Assembly: GCA_903772945.1 (NCBI GenBank)
Contig: CAICTM010001268.1
Location: forward strand, 1 to 32,627
Length of the DNA: 32,627 nt
DNA from: Seminavis robusta
Lineage: Eukaryota > Bacillariophyta > Bacillariophyceae > Naviculales > Naviculaceae
Direction of reading: 5' to 3'
This document shows, piece after piece, positions 17,773 through 27,703 of this stretch. The first letter of the stretch is position 1. Every line of letters begins with the position of its first letter. Position numbers and translations under genes: made by a program. The notes under the pieces were generated by a model that was not told the DNA's origin, ran no database searches, and saw nothing but the letters and a program-made list of their open reading frames with translations.

Positions 17773-19260
17773 TTAGCCCGTAGCATAGAATGCCGATGGA
17801 TCTTGCTCCTCTTTGCTTGGAAGATTCATTCCACCTGATAGAACCGTCGGTTGAGGCGGGGCGCCCGTAACGGGAGCTTGAGGTCCGGTTGGGAGGCCAA
17901 ACGCACCGGGTGGAAGAGGCTCGGGTGACTTCTTGAGAAGGGTGATGAGTAATCGCTTCTTTCGACAGTCGCCCTGAAAGGTTGTGGAATCGGTGGAATG
18001 ATCCAAAAGCGTAATCTTGAGGCCGAGGCCGGGAATTGTGGAAGAAACATTGATGGATGCGGCCTCGGTATCCGGTGCGGCTGTAGAGTTTGTGAGCAAG
18101 TCGCTCAGTCGGTCAAAGGCATACGAGAGCTGATCGTGTGCCGTCAGATTAAAGACCGAGAGAGTCTTGAGGTATTCCTTTTCGTGCTGAATCATGGCAC
18201 AAAACAACTGGTTGCAGTCCACCAGGGTGCCTCCCAAGGTTGCAATGCCCTGCAAGAAAGAGGAGCCATTTGTTAGATAATGAAATCGTCGTTGCTAGCT
18301 TTCCGAGTACCGTAGGCACTAGCTAGTTATAACATTACATTAACTTACCATGGCAATGGCACAATGATCAAATGCAGCTCGATAATGCGATTCGTTCATG
18401 ACCTCGTCTGGAAAGGCTGCGCTACCAGGATCTTGGCAGTGCCCGCCAACAAGCGCGGGCATCCCATTCCTTGACGTCACAAGTTGGAGAGCTTGTGCTG
18501 TCTGAGAACCCTGGTTTCCTTGGCCCATGTTTGCTAGTTGCTGTCGAAGGTGCTGGACTTCCCTGAAACGTGATAAGAGAGATAAGAGTGGGATTGTTAG
18601 CTAATGATGGATGCGATGGCAGAAGCGAACCCCTCGGGGCAATACATCGTAGCAACCCTTCCAAAGCATGCCAAATGGATGGCTGTGTCTGTTGTCCATG
18701 GCGACTTACGTTTCAACTTTCTTCCGGTTTTCTTCGAGCACTCGAATGTAATCCCTCACCAAGCAAAGCACTGATCCTTTGGTTCCTTTGGGAACCACGA
18801 TCCCTGCCTTGAGAAGGAGATCCCGTAGCTCCGCGAACTGCTCTGATAACCGGTTGCTCCTTGCCTGCTCCCTTGCGTTTCGTTCTACTCGCTTGGCTTC
18901 TGTGAGGTTTCGCTTCCTTCGTTTGGAATTCTTGCCGCCCCCCGCAGCACTATCGGAGGATCCCATGGAGTTGCGTTTCTGGGTGGTGCTGATGGTTGTC
19001 GGAAACACGAGTCCACCACCAGGCGGTGCGTATCGATCGATCCTCGCATACCCCGGAGAGGCGCCGGCTACTGCGAGCATCATGGACCTACCATCGGCGG
19101 ACGTCCCTGCATCTGATGATGGCTTGGGCGATACATCATTGCTTCTGTCCATGAGGTTGAACCACACTTCTCCGAGACTTCTGGCATCCGATCCCTCGGA
19201 GCCACCACTCTCGGATGATGATTCGTGATCGTTGCTGCTACCTCGACTTGTGGATGCCAT
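17773..19260 (-). CDS. Basic helix-loop-helix transcription factor
   Basis: Three exons, 19260-18710, 18562-18349 and 18249-17773, joined by GT-AG introns, give 413 residues. The N-terminus is Ser/Gly/Asp-rich. The basic region ERNAREQARSNR (126-137, with the base-contacting Glu131) is followed by helix 1 LSEQFAELRDLLLKAG, a loop with VPKGTKG, and helix 2 VLCLVRDYIRVLEENRKK (to 181). The helix continues over the first splice junction (VQHLRQQLANM), so a short zipper extension is likely. The C-terminal third has no recognised domain. It should bind E-box-like DNA as a dimer in the nucleus; target genes are unknown. A GATA microsatellite lies just upstream of the ATG. Confidence 0.87.
18250..18348 (-). 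other. Intron 2 of bHLH gene
   Basis: The minus-strand donor GTAAGT begins at 18348 and the acceptor TTCTTGCAG ends at 18250. Phase 0, joining CAIAM to GIATLGG. 99 nt. Confidence 0.82.
18563..18709 (-). other. Intron 1 of bHLH gene
   Basis: The minus-strand donor GTAAGT begins at 18709 and the acceptor CGTTTCAG ends at 18563. Phase 2 (AC|G gives Thr). 147 nt. Confidence 0.82.
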
Positions 19261-19265
19261 GGCAG

Positions 19266-19298
19266 GATAGATAGAAAGATAGATAGATAGATAGATAG
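19266..19298. repeat. GATA microsatellite
   Basis: GATAGATAGAAAGATAGATAG..., about eight tetranucleotide units with one interruption, immediately upstream of the bHLH ATG and so probably in its 5' UTR. Confidence 0.9.
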
Positions 19299-19810
19299 TG
19301 GTAGACTACCGTACTGTGTTTAATTGAATGATTGATGATGAGATGGGTTGGGTTGAACTAAAGTGATGATGGTGATGTGGCTCAGATGATGTGTGCAAGG
19401 TCAAGCTGGGGCTCCAAACTCAAAACAACAACAATATTGCCAATCCCTACAGGCTTCCGCCGCACGGTTCAGGCGATGAGAGATGGATGCAAGGGGGCAA
19501 TCAACGTGCGTTAAAAGTTGTCAGTGCTTCGGAAATCCAACACTGACTGGTTTCTACGCTGTCCCTGTCATGAGAACGAGGCAATAGGTAGCAATCACAC
19601 GACATCCAAGAAAGAGAATCTTAAGAAAGATATGGAGTTTCGATTGTTATTGAACATTAGAGGTGCAAGTAAAACAAATTTGGGGTATCCTAGAAGGGGG
19701 TGAGGCCAAAGAAATCTTATAAAACAGTGGGTACTTCCAAGCTACCCTGTTACCCCATGTTTTAGACTACATGCCTTATTTTTGCGAAAACCCGCGCAAT
19801 AGAATTTAAA

Positions 19811-19970
19811 TGACGCATTGAAGTTTGTACTGAGGCCCTTAGTAGGTGGCAGCTCGACACCACAACAAAATAGACAAAATGAGATGATGTGGGTATTCAG
19901 AGCGGTTACGTCAGAGGATGACGCACGACGTGGGTTCGAACTGTCAGAACTGCCCGACCCGAAGTGACGT
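19811..19970. promoter_or_regulatory. Cluster of CRE-like TGACGT/C motifs
   Basis: TGACGC at 19811-19816 and 19919-19924, ACGTCA at 19908-19913 and TGACGT at 19965-19970, plus a GACGTG at 19927-19932. These are the core forms bound by bZIP factors and of the type described as CO2/cAMP-responsive elements in Phaeodactylum. The cluster is about 550-710 bp upstream of the bHLH ATG. A role is inferred from motif density only. Confidence 0.35.
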
Positions 19971-20602
19971 ACAACGAGCTCCACACTCCATTACTCTCCA
20001 CTTCAACTTGCACCGGCCAAGCTGGCAATAGGCAGTCGAACGGACATTACTTTTGCACAAGCAGCGCATTGGGTGCACAAGACTTAGGGAGTACAAGCTT
20101 GCCGAGCTTTAGGGTTTTCGACATAAATCTCTTAAGAAAAGCTGCTTTCTTTGAGGTCTGTCCGGCACTGCAATTCAATGGATAAGAGCAATAGTGATGT
20201 CAATAGGGAACAGATTAGGACACTTTTGGAAACACGCTTTCAAAACTGTCGATGGATGTCTGTCTGTCTTCCACACATTCATGGCCCAGCGTTGTGTGAA
20301 AAGTCGTTCCCAGCGGGAGTGAAAAGGTCGTCTCACCCACAACTCTCCAATTGGTGCGCAAGCTAGCAAGCACAAGCTGTGCCAATAGCTATAGACCACC
20401 GTAACAATGCTGTCCACTTGAAGTGAGGTTTTGATTATGGATTGCTAAAGCTGACTTTGAAACTTCCTTTTTTGCTACAAGTATGGATCGAGTTCATCAT
20501 ACCGGTACGTTCCATGGCTCCCTTGCTTCCCTATGGAAGCCGCATGGAAAACCGCACCACCGACCTATTGCTCCTATCATAGCTAGCTAGTACTAGTCTA
20601 GA

Positions 20603-21769
20603 CTACTTGAGCAACTTGTAGAAGCGGAAAAAGTCATTCTCGTCTGGCAAAATTTCAATCTCACGAAACCCGGCTTGCTGGGCGTACATGCGCAAGATAC
20701 TGGGACGCATCACGGTTCCGGTTGCAACGGAATTGGGTCGACTCTTTCCATCCGGCAAGCAACACATGCAAGAGAATCCGTACATGACTTGTTCGACCGG
20801 GTCATGGTCTTTATTGGCCTGAGCAAAGTCTTCTGCCACACGTTCGTCCATGACAATGACAGTGCCATCCGTGCCTGCCATTTCGCGCATGGTTTTAAGC
20901 ACGGAAATGGGATCGTTCATGTCATGGACGCATTCCAATGCCATGACAAGATCGTAGTGTGTATTCAAGTCCTGGACGACCGTAGATGCATCGACGCAAT
21001 GTGCCTTGACTCGTTCCTCTAGTCCCTCGAGTGCAATATTCTTGTTGGCTTGTTCAATGGAGGGGGCATCCACATCATATGCATCGACACGGGCGGCCGG
21101 AAAATGATGGGCCACTCCAATGGAGCTCCAGGCGTATCCCGCCCCAATATCGGCCACCTTGCCACCCGTGGTTTGCAATCGTTCCACCGTGGCAGAATCC
21201 ATGGAGTCTTGCAAAATTTTTGCGAGCCCGTTGAGGAAAAAGGGACGATTCTGTGCTGCTTGTTGTTCACGGGCATCATTGGTCATGTCCTCCCAACTCA
21301 GTCCAGTATCGTTTTTGTACGCATCGACCAACTTGTCCATATCCTTGCCCCATCCGGCTTGAATAACTGCCAATGGCATGAGGTAATCCAATGCCAAGAC
21401 ATCCGTCAACACTCCGGCATGAGCAGGGGGCAACCGAAATTGACGAGCGTCTGGATTGCTTTCCGAAGGATTGTCGCACACGATCCAACGTCCAATGGTT
21501 TGTTGTTCTAACCATTCTCTGGCATAGCGTGGCGACGAATCAGTGGCTTTGGCCAATTCAACGGGAGTCAGGGCCTTTTCCGCATCATTCAGTGCCTGAT
21601 ACCAGCCAAGTGTGTAGCCCAGATAGGCCGTCTGCACCATCTGGGCTCCCAAGACAGCTTGAAAGACCTTATCAGCAAACGCCTCGCGGTCCTTTTCGAC
21701 AGTGTTGTTGTTGGTGGTGGTTTCCGTAGTCATTGCTGTTTCTTCCTTCTTTTCTTCAAAAGTGGCCAT
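20603..21769 (-). CDS. Class I SAM-dependent methyltransferase with N-terminal winged helix
   Basis: A single exon of 388 residues from the ATG at 21769 (the frame extends three codons to a TTG). Residues about 30-110 look like a winged-helix dimerisation domain: the run LTPVELAKATDSSPRYAREWLEQQ (about 67-90) is typical of O-methyltransferase-like and Rv2258c-like proteins. The Rossmann domain begins with motif I VADIGAGYAWSS (205-216), then acidic loop DAYDVD, DLVMALECVHDM and a late motif GTVIVMDERVAEDF. The substrate is unknown; a small molecule is more likely than nucleic acid. The closest architecture I know is bacterial, and the gene has no intron, so bacterial ancestry is possible. No organelle presequence is visible. 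Confidence 0.83.
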   Translation of the reverse strand: MATFEEKKEETAMTTETTTNNNTVEKDREAFADKVFQAVLGAQMVQTAYLGYTLGWYQALNDAEKALTPVELAKATDSSPRYAREWLEQQTIGRWIVCDNPSESNPDARQFRLPPAHAGVLTDVLALDYLMPLAVIQAGWGKDMDKLVDAYKNDTGLSWEDMTNDAREQQAAQNRPFFLNGLAKILQDSMDSATVERLQTTGGKVADIGAGYAWSSIGVAHHFPAARVDAYDVDAPSIEQANKNIALEGLEERVKAHCVDASTVVQDLNTHYDLVMALECVHDMNDPISVLKTMREMAGTDGTVIVMDERVAEDFAQANKDHDPVEQVMYGFSCMCCLPDGKSRPNSVATGTVMRPSILRMYAQQAGFREIEILPDENDFFRFYKLLK

Positions 21770-22756
21770 TACAAACAAACAAAAAGAGAGGTATGGAGGC
21801 TGTAGCTGTAGGCTTGGCGTTTTCTTGACTGCTTTGCCTTTGTTTTTGCTTCTTGGATTATTGTGAGATCTTCAGCATAATATGATGGCCTCTGTACTGG
21901 TGCCGGTGGCTGAGATAATGGCTGGGAAAGATCCAAGATCTTGCCGTAACTTGGGTTCACAAGGCTCGGATCTTTTCCTCTGGCGTCTCAAGATACCTTT
22001 TGATTGTCCGGACGGTTGAATTTTAGTTTTCATACCCAACTGCGCGTCATTCGCAATCTTCTGTCCGAACACAAGCGGTGGAGCTTTTCTTACCTCTTGG
22101 CACCACGAGCTGTAGCTTGCAGCAAGGTACGGTACAGTCAATGAGGAGAAATCAGCATCGGACAAGACCACCTCCAAGCAACCCAATCAGCTGGCGAGCA
22201 CTGAGGGCACGATCAATATGATGGACCTAGCTAGTTAGTAGGGGCCAGCTAGATAGAGGCTTTCGAACTAGCTACATGTATTGGAACAAAGGCTGCATAC
22301 ATCAGCCCAGCACCTGGTTAGCTTGGCGCTGGCTACATGAAAGAGAAAATATGATAATATTATATTTATTTGGGGCCTTATCGTTCAACCTGGTGTCGAT
22401 GACCATTTGACACGGTCACAAAGACTCGTACTGACAACGACCTCTACCTCCGCCACCGGTAGCCACCTACCCTCTGAAAAATCAACCATGTCGTCCGCCT
22501 TGCAGTCTAGTCAACGCCACAGTTGGACGTACCTGGTAGATTGGATCGACAAAAATGTGCTTTGGTCGATCAAGAAACTTTTTGTTTTGTTGGAGGCCGG
22601 AAACCCTCTTCCACGTTACGCTTCCACGTTTGACGATCCAAAAGGGAGATTGGGGAATACTTGTTGGGGTAATTTGTGCTGCCGACCACCGACAACCATC
22701 AGCGCCAAGATCCAGAACATTCGAGGATTGCAAGATAGGAAGGCGTGAAAGGGTAG
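21770..22756. other. Divergent intergenic region
   Basis: Promoter region shared by the methyltransferase (-) and the NYN nuclease (+). It contains GGTACGGTAC (22126-22135), a CTAGCTAGTTAGTAG run near 22228-22242 and an AT-rich block (about 22345-22372). An ATG-initiated 86-codon frame (22488-22748) with no recognised family ends just before the next gene; it could be a short upstream frame or chance. Confidence 0.5.
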
Positions 22757-24472
22757 ATGACTTGGTGGCATGAAGCAGTAGTATCAATGATGAAAGATTC
22801 TTCTCTGCTTCTCAAGCTCTTCGTGTTGGTGTCGGTTTTGTTGGTGGGATCTTCCTCCTTCGTTCTAAAGTCCAAACCAACCAAGCGGAAACTCCTTCAT
22901 GGCAATACTCGGTTTGCCTCCATCCAGGCCACCAAGGATAATGCTAGTATCCAACAGAATTCGAGTCTGAAGAAACGCCGAGGAAAGCAACATCCCAAAG
23001 CCCTGGAAAGCTGCATCCATGTCAGTCTGGAGGAACAAGGCCGTCCCGTCATCTTGCTGATTGATGCCAACAATGTCCGCGGCAAGACGGATTTTGAATG
23101 GACCCATCGAGACATGTTCCATTACCTCCGTGCATGGAAGAAGCAGCTGCAACAACACCACCAATCTTTGGTCCATGTCATTGGCGTCATGGATCACGCT
23201 TGTCACGCCGAGGCCATCCACCATCATGACATGTCGGTGGTGTTTGCCGGGCCACAGCAAACGGCCGATGATGTCATTGCACAAGCGACTCGGTGGTTCC
23301 TCATGGACAATCAGCTGAATGAATCCACTACTACTGACTCGGTCTCGAAAAAAGGAAACAACAACAACAATGCCACAATCAACAACTGCAATGTGTTTGT
23401 CGTGACGTCGGATGGCGAATTGAAACAGAGATGTTTGCGCTGCAATCGACCCGGAAACTGGAAACGAAAGCAACCACAACGGGATCGGGTCAAGGTATTT
23501 GGGAGCTTACCTTTTGTACGGACAGTGCTGGAATCAACAACAGCAACAGCAGATGACGATCAACCTCTAGCAGCGGGTCCATTGGACAAGATTGAGGCCT
23601 TGGAAGAAGATGTACGTCGCTTTCGATATTCTAGGAATCGACAAGCACAGGTATCAGATGCCCAAGAAGAAGAACGAGGACCTTGGGTAACCAATATTCT
23701 ACATTCTGCAACAGCAACACCGTCAACATGGTCGTTGCCAACCCGTACATTTGAGGAAAAGACGTGGCATCGAGTGCTGATTGCCGAACAGTTACGGCGA
23801 GCTTTGACAGCAATACAACCACCAAACACAATTGTACAGACCAACTGTATGGCCAGCATTGTGCAAGATTATTTGAATTGGTACAACAATGAATCGTACA
23901 ACGCAGACGACGACGACGACGACGACGACGCTAAGGAGGGATCTAGCATGTTTTTGGACCATCGCATACGGTACGAACCACATCTCCAACAAGAGCTCCT
24001 CTACTATCTCGATCAAGCGGTCCATTCCGTCACCAACACGTCCGTCGTCCTTTGCAACGACAACGACAATACACAAGATACTACTCCCTACTCTTGGATG
24101 TTGTCACCCATCGAATCCAGTGCTGCATTTTTGCGACGACTCGTTCAGGAATCTCCCCACAGCACACAAGCCGAATTGCTATCGCGGTACAAAAAGGAAG
24201 CACCGTCTCATCTTCAATTCACGCGGCAGGCCGATTTACAGGCACTCCTCCTCTTGGTGGCCACCCGAAGAAACGACGATACCAAAGAGTGGAAATTGCT
24301 GCAGAATGAGGATCAAGATTGGAGTGGTGTACCAGAACCACGGCGAGGAAGACGGGCTCAAAGGCGAGTGTCTAGGACGAGACGAAAAAGCAGGGTTGTC
24401 GATGACGCTCTCGTCGAGCTGGGTCGAGTGGCCGAAGCCAGATGGTTGGATCTTTACGAGCGAGAAGAGTAG
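22757..24472 (+). CDS. NYN/PIN-like ribonuclease (YacP/Rae1-type), plastid-type presequence
   Basis: 571 residues from the ATG at 22757; Met11 or Met12 (22787/22790) would give a neater signal peptide. A hydrophobic segment (about 15-31) ends in VGSSSF (F35), the diatom plastid-presequence context, followed by a basic Ser/Lys-rich stretch. The NYN domain (about 97-270) shows the acidic residues of the PIN fold: LIDANN (Asp103, Asn105), VIGVMDH (Asp146), TADDVI (Asp171, Asp172) and VVTSDGEL (Asp219). Bacterial Rae1/YacP is a ribosome-associated mRNA endonuclease and plants carry plastid-type relatives; a similar role in the diatom plastid is inferred. The C-terminal half has an Asp repeat (near 23907-23930) and no recognised domain, ending in an Arg-rich segment. 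Confidence 0.8.
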   Translation: MTWWHEAVVSMMKDSSLLLKLFVLVSVLLVGSSSFVLKSKPTKRKLLHGNTRFASIQATKDNASIQQNSSLKKRRGKQHPKALESCIHVSLEEQGRPVILLIDANNVRGKTDFEWTHRDMFHYLRAWKKQLQQHHQSLVHVIGVMDHACHAEAIHHHDMSVVFAGPQQTADDVIAQATRWFLMDNQLNESTTTDSVSKKGNNNNNATINNCNVFVVTSDGELKQRCLRCNRPGNWKRKQPQRDRVKVFGSLPFVRTVLESTTATADDDQPLAAGPLDKIEALEEDVRRFRYSRNRQAQVSDAQEEERGPWVTNILHSATATPSTWSLPTRTFEEKTWHRVLIAEQLRRALTAIQPPNTIVQTNCMASIVQDYLNWYNNESYNADDDDDDDDAKEGSSMFLDHRIRYEPHLQQELLYYLDQAVHSVTNTSVVLCNDNDNTQDTTPYSWMLSPIESSAAFLRRLVQESPHSTQAELLSRYKKEAPSHLQFTRQADLQALLLLVATRRNDDTKEWKLLQNEDQDWSGVPEPRRGRRAQRRVSRTRRKSRVVDDALVELGRVAEARWLDLYEREE

Positions 24473-24620
24473 CTACTCCGACTGGCTATACTATCGGCAA
24501 CTTTGGGTTTGGTGAAAACCGTGGGCAATGCACAAACGAACTATGCTCACTTTTCTTAGACAGCAGCGCAAAACTGCTTGCTATGAACCCCACCATTGAA
24601 TATCGTGCACTACTATCTGA

Positions 24621-26708
24621 TTAGTTGTTCATTAGGAACTCAAATAGCTGCTCGTCCATCACATCTGGATTCCAAACGTCATCATTTCCCAAAGAAGGAG
24701 CTCGTGCTCTGTCGGCAGCAATCGCCGTTTCACCCGCTCCTTGGGGATTGTTGGCTGCTGGAGCAGATCTACTGGCATCATGCCGTTCTTCGTTGCCTTC
24801 GCCTGCTCTCGGCAGGTGCTCTGGACGAAGAGGTGGAGCTTGAGGTACCTGATGATGGTGTTGGTGATGGACTCCTCCCCCTTCGGTTGTGTGTGTTTCG
24901 CTGGAATACTGATTGGCGGCTGAGTATTGGTCGCCATACACCGCCGCACCCCCTTCCTTGAATCGCGCCGTCGTCTCTGTTGGAGCTGGATTGGGTACAA
25001 TGTGCTTGTACTTGTTCAGCTCTTGCTGCTTCAGTTCCCTCATTTTGTTCTGGAACACCATTTGATTCTGCATCTCTTGTTTCATTCTGCTGCTGGCTTC
25101 AATCTTGTTCATGGTGGGCATGATGGGCCCCGCCCCTGTTACCGCTGTATTGGCCCCACCAGTATTGCCAGACGACCAATCCCTCGTGATTGCTGACATG
25201 ACCGCTGGAGCTGCCATGGGATTAGGAACGATGGTGGCGGGGGCAGTCGGGACGTTAGTTCCGTTGAACGAGTTGTAGAAAGCAGAGACGGGTCCAGGAG
25301 CAGCTCCTAAACTTGCAGTGGTTGGTGCTATTCCTGGTACAGTACAAGATGCCCGAGAGTTTCTCTGCATCAACAACTCCTTTTTCAGAGAGAAGAAGAG
25401 ACCCAAAAGATGCCCCATCGACGCCCCAACAGGTGAGGTCTTTTCGGCCTCGGCCAACTTGGGCACCATCAAACCTTCTTGGCCCGGTGGAGGAGGACCC
25501 ATACGAGGAGGAGGAGGCGCGGCAGCTGCCGGGGGCATTTGTGCCTCCTGGCTCGTGCCATCTTGGTTAGCGGGAGAGGCGGAATCACTGTTGGTAACGG
25601 CGGTACGACTTGGGCGCACTGGTGCTTCCCCATTGGAGAGAGACTTGGCGGCATCCTTATCTGCGCTCTTGCACTCTTGGAGTGTCGTTTCATAAGATGA
25701 CAGGAACTCTTGCTTTGATTTGGTTCGGTGTACTCGATATTTCTGTAGGTGAGATTTGATCCGGTTGGATGTCATTTGTGGATGCTTTGGCACATGTTCT
25801 AGTATGGTTGAGGGGCTGGAATGCTTCAAGCCAACATCAAAGACCGCCGATACAAAGTCTCTATGTAGATCTTCTGGCCATGCGAAGCGCTTGGACCACC
25901 GCCCATCTGTCTCTTTGGCTTTCTTGCGACCCCTCGGTTTGGATGTTCCTTTGCAATCCTGATCAGATTGCTGGCTGCTGATACTGGTTCTCTTTCTCCT
26001 AAGAGACGACTGAGATAGGGAAGTTGAGTTAGATTCCTCAGTCTTGATTGCTTCCAGATATGTCTCTGATTCCGCCCTTTTATCGTCGTAGGGGGCAGGA
26101 ATGTAGGGGAGGGATGTTGGGACATGCCCGCCGAAATGATTCACAGTTCCTTGCTCATATAGTTGACGATATTGTTCTTCTGATGTGATGTACGAATAAT
26201 TGACATGCTGTGTTGGAGTTTGTGGTGCCTCCTGAGGTTCTTTATAGTAGACTGGATCTTTATGGATAGGAGGTTGTTGCTGCTGAAGTTGCTCATGGTG
26301 GGATGGAGGTTGTGGGGGCTGTTTCTGTGGATGATGCTGTCCCTGAGCCTGTGGATTTACATTGGTGAGACTCTCGTAGACTCTCATCAAGTCTGGCACA
26401 ACACTGTGAACAGGGCCACTTTGAGATGGTTGCATGGGGTTGAAGGGAGGAGGAGGAGGGTGATTCTGTTCTGGGCTCTTGTGATCAGAATCTGGAGGTG
26501 GCTCTTTGCTCGTGGCTGAACTGGGGAGCCTTCGCAACAGGACTTCGTTCCCTACTACTTGCATCTCTTGACGTCCATCAGTTTTCGAGTTGGATTCTCC
26601 CAAAGCATTGCTCGTAGGAGATTTGTTATCATCGCGATGCATCTTTGTCCTCTCCTTCTTCGGCCGAATCTCTACAAGGCTGTGATGAATCCGGGAAGGT
26701 TGCCACAT
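24621..26708 (-). CDS. GARP/Myb-like (SHLQKYR) transcription factor
   Basis: The DNA-binding domain is coded at about 25890-25710: W-P-E-D-L-H-R-D-F, then I-L-E-H-V, then NRIKSHLQKYR, the signature of GARP (type-B ARR/G2-like) Myb domains. Upstream are Gln/Pro-rich stretches; downstream are Pro-rich (PPPPRMGPPPPG) and Ala-rich stretches, and the protein ends in an acidic segment, DVMDEQLFEFLMNN, typical of activation domains. No receiver domain is seen, so it is not a complete two-component response regulator. The start is uncertain: the frame is open to the TAG near 26955 but has no ATG before 26708 (next ATG 26642). Another N-terminal exon may exist. About 695 residues from 26708. Confidence 0.8.
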   Translation of the reverse strand: MWQPSRIHHSLVEIRPKKERTKMHRDDNKSPTSNALGESNSKTDGRQEMQVVGNEVLLRRLPSSATSKEPPPDSDHKSPEQNHPPPPPFNPMQPSQSGPVHSVVPDLMRVYESLTNVNPQAQGQHHPQKQPPQPPSHHEQLQQQQPPIHKDPVYYKEPQEAPQTPTQHVNYSYITSEEQYRQLYEQGTVNHFGGHVPTSLPYIPAPYDDKRAESETYLEAIKTEESNSTSLSQSSLRRKRTSISSQQSDQDCKGTSKPRGRKKAKETDGRWSKRFAWPEDLHRDFVSAVFDVGLKHSSPSTILEHVPKHPQMTSNRIKSHLQKYRVHRTKSKQEFLSSYETTLQECKSADKDAAKSLSNGEAPVRPSRTAVTNSDSASPANQDGTSQEAQMPPAAAAPPPPRMGPPPPGQEGLMVPKLAEAEKTSPVGASMGHLLGLFFSLKKELLMQRNSRASCTVPGIAPTTASLGAAPGPVSAFYNSFNGTNVPTAPATIVPNPMAAPAVMSAITRDWSSGNTGGANTAVTGAGPIMPTMNKIEASSRMKQEMQNQMVFQNKMRELKQQELNKYKHIVPNPAPTETTARFKEGGAAVYGDQYSAANQYSSETHTTEGGGVHHQHHHQVPQAPPLRPEHLPRAGEGNEERHDASRSAPAANNPQGAGETAIAADRARAPSLGNDDVWNPDVMDEQLFEFLMNN

Positions 26709-27200
26709 TCGATTATCATTCGCAAGCTCGCAAAGCTGTTCCGGTTGTTTCACTAGAACCTTACACCGGGTGAACACGTGAGGAACCCCAATCTTGTCTC
26801 CCAACGTACTCTTCACAGCTCCCAGCACATTCAGTAGTTGGAGCTTGTCTCTCTCTCTCTCGAACTCTCTCTGGTCCACAGCAGAGTCCCTTCTTGGCAA
26901 TATATATCTACTGTGTTGCCGACCTCTTTTCCCGCCCGGTATCTGGCGAGCTAGCTAGTGTGGGCCCCTCAAAGGTGGAGCCGTTGCTCCGTCGCTGACA
27001 TCTTTCACGCACCAACATCAGGGCAACAAGGCACAAGGTGTGACTACTCGAGCTACCAGTGGCTGGCTGGCTAGCCAATTAAAAATCGAGATGTTGAAGC
27101 TACACTGCTCCCTTTGCAATTGCAACCCAATGATAAGGGTTCTACTTCTTTGGGACGGCATGTACGTGGAGAATCTATCAAAGGCCAGCTAACCAGCAAA

Positions 27201-27246
27201 GCAGAACGAAAGATTTCCGCATTGCAGAACGAAAGATTTCCGCATT
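27201..27246. repeat. Exact 23-bp tandem duplication
   Basis: 27201-27223 (GCAGAACGAAAGATTTCCGC plus ATT) is repeated without change at 27224-27246. Confidence 0.95.
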
Positions 27247-27703
27247 TTCGGTAGGAAAGCCTTTCCGAGCCTCTCCAGTGGGCTTGTCTCTTGGGCTTCC
27301 CTGTCTACTCCGATCCGCTTCTGCTGCTGCACAGTACGTACATGTACCTCTCATAGGAGGAGGAGCGGGTGACCCTTCCGCTTTGCTGACACCACCTGTC
27401 ACCAACTTGAACGAGGCATGCATAAATTAAAAGAAGCGCATACTAGCTAGCTAGTGGCTGTGGCCGTGTTTGCAAGAAGCACAGTCCCAGTCCCACCTGT
27501 TAGTACCGTACCGCCCCCTCGAGAAAGCTGTTGAGAAGGGTTCAACTCTGGCTTGAACTCTCTACATGCTCCTCACTTCAGTTAGTCTAGTTGGACTTTG
27601 CTTAGCCATTGATTCCCTGCCTCACACTCCACTTGATTTCCTCTCCTCTATCCCGACGTGTCACCAAGATTTATTTGTCCTGCAATTGCAGGAGCAGCTA
27701 GAA

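Larger units (their letters stand above)
19261..20602. other. Long intergenic region upstream of the bHLH gene
   Basis: No gene recognised. It includes the GATA microsatellite and a cluster of TGACG-type motifs (19811-19970). A TACCGGTACG motif lies at 20500-20509, and a CTAGCTAGTACTAGTCTAG run just downstream of the methyltransferase stop. Confidence 0.55.

Noticed and set aside
19925..19950. GGGTTCGAACTG resembling a tRNA T-loop
   Set aside because: The flanking bases do not form a T-stem and no A-box is found at the right distance.
22488..22748. 86-codon frame upstream of the NYN gene
   Set aside because: It has an ATG but no recognisable domain, and its composition resembles the surrounding promoter DNA; noted in the intergenic entry only.
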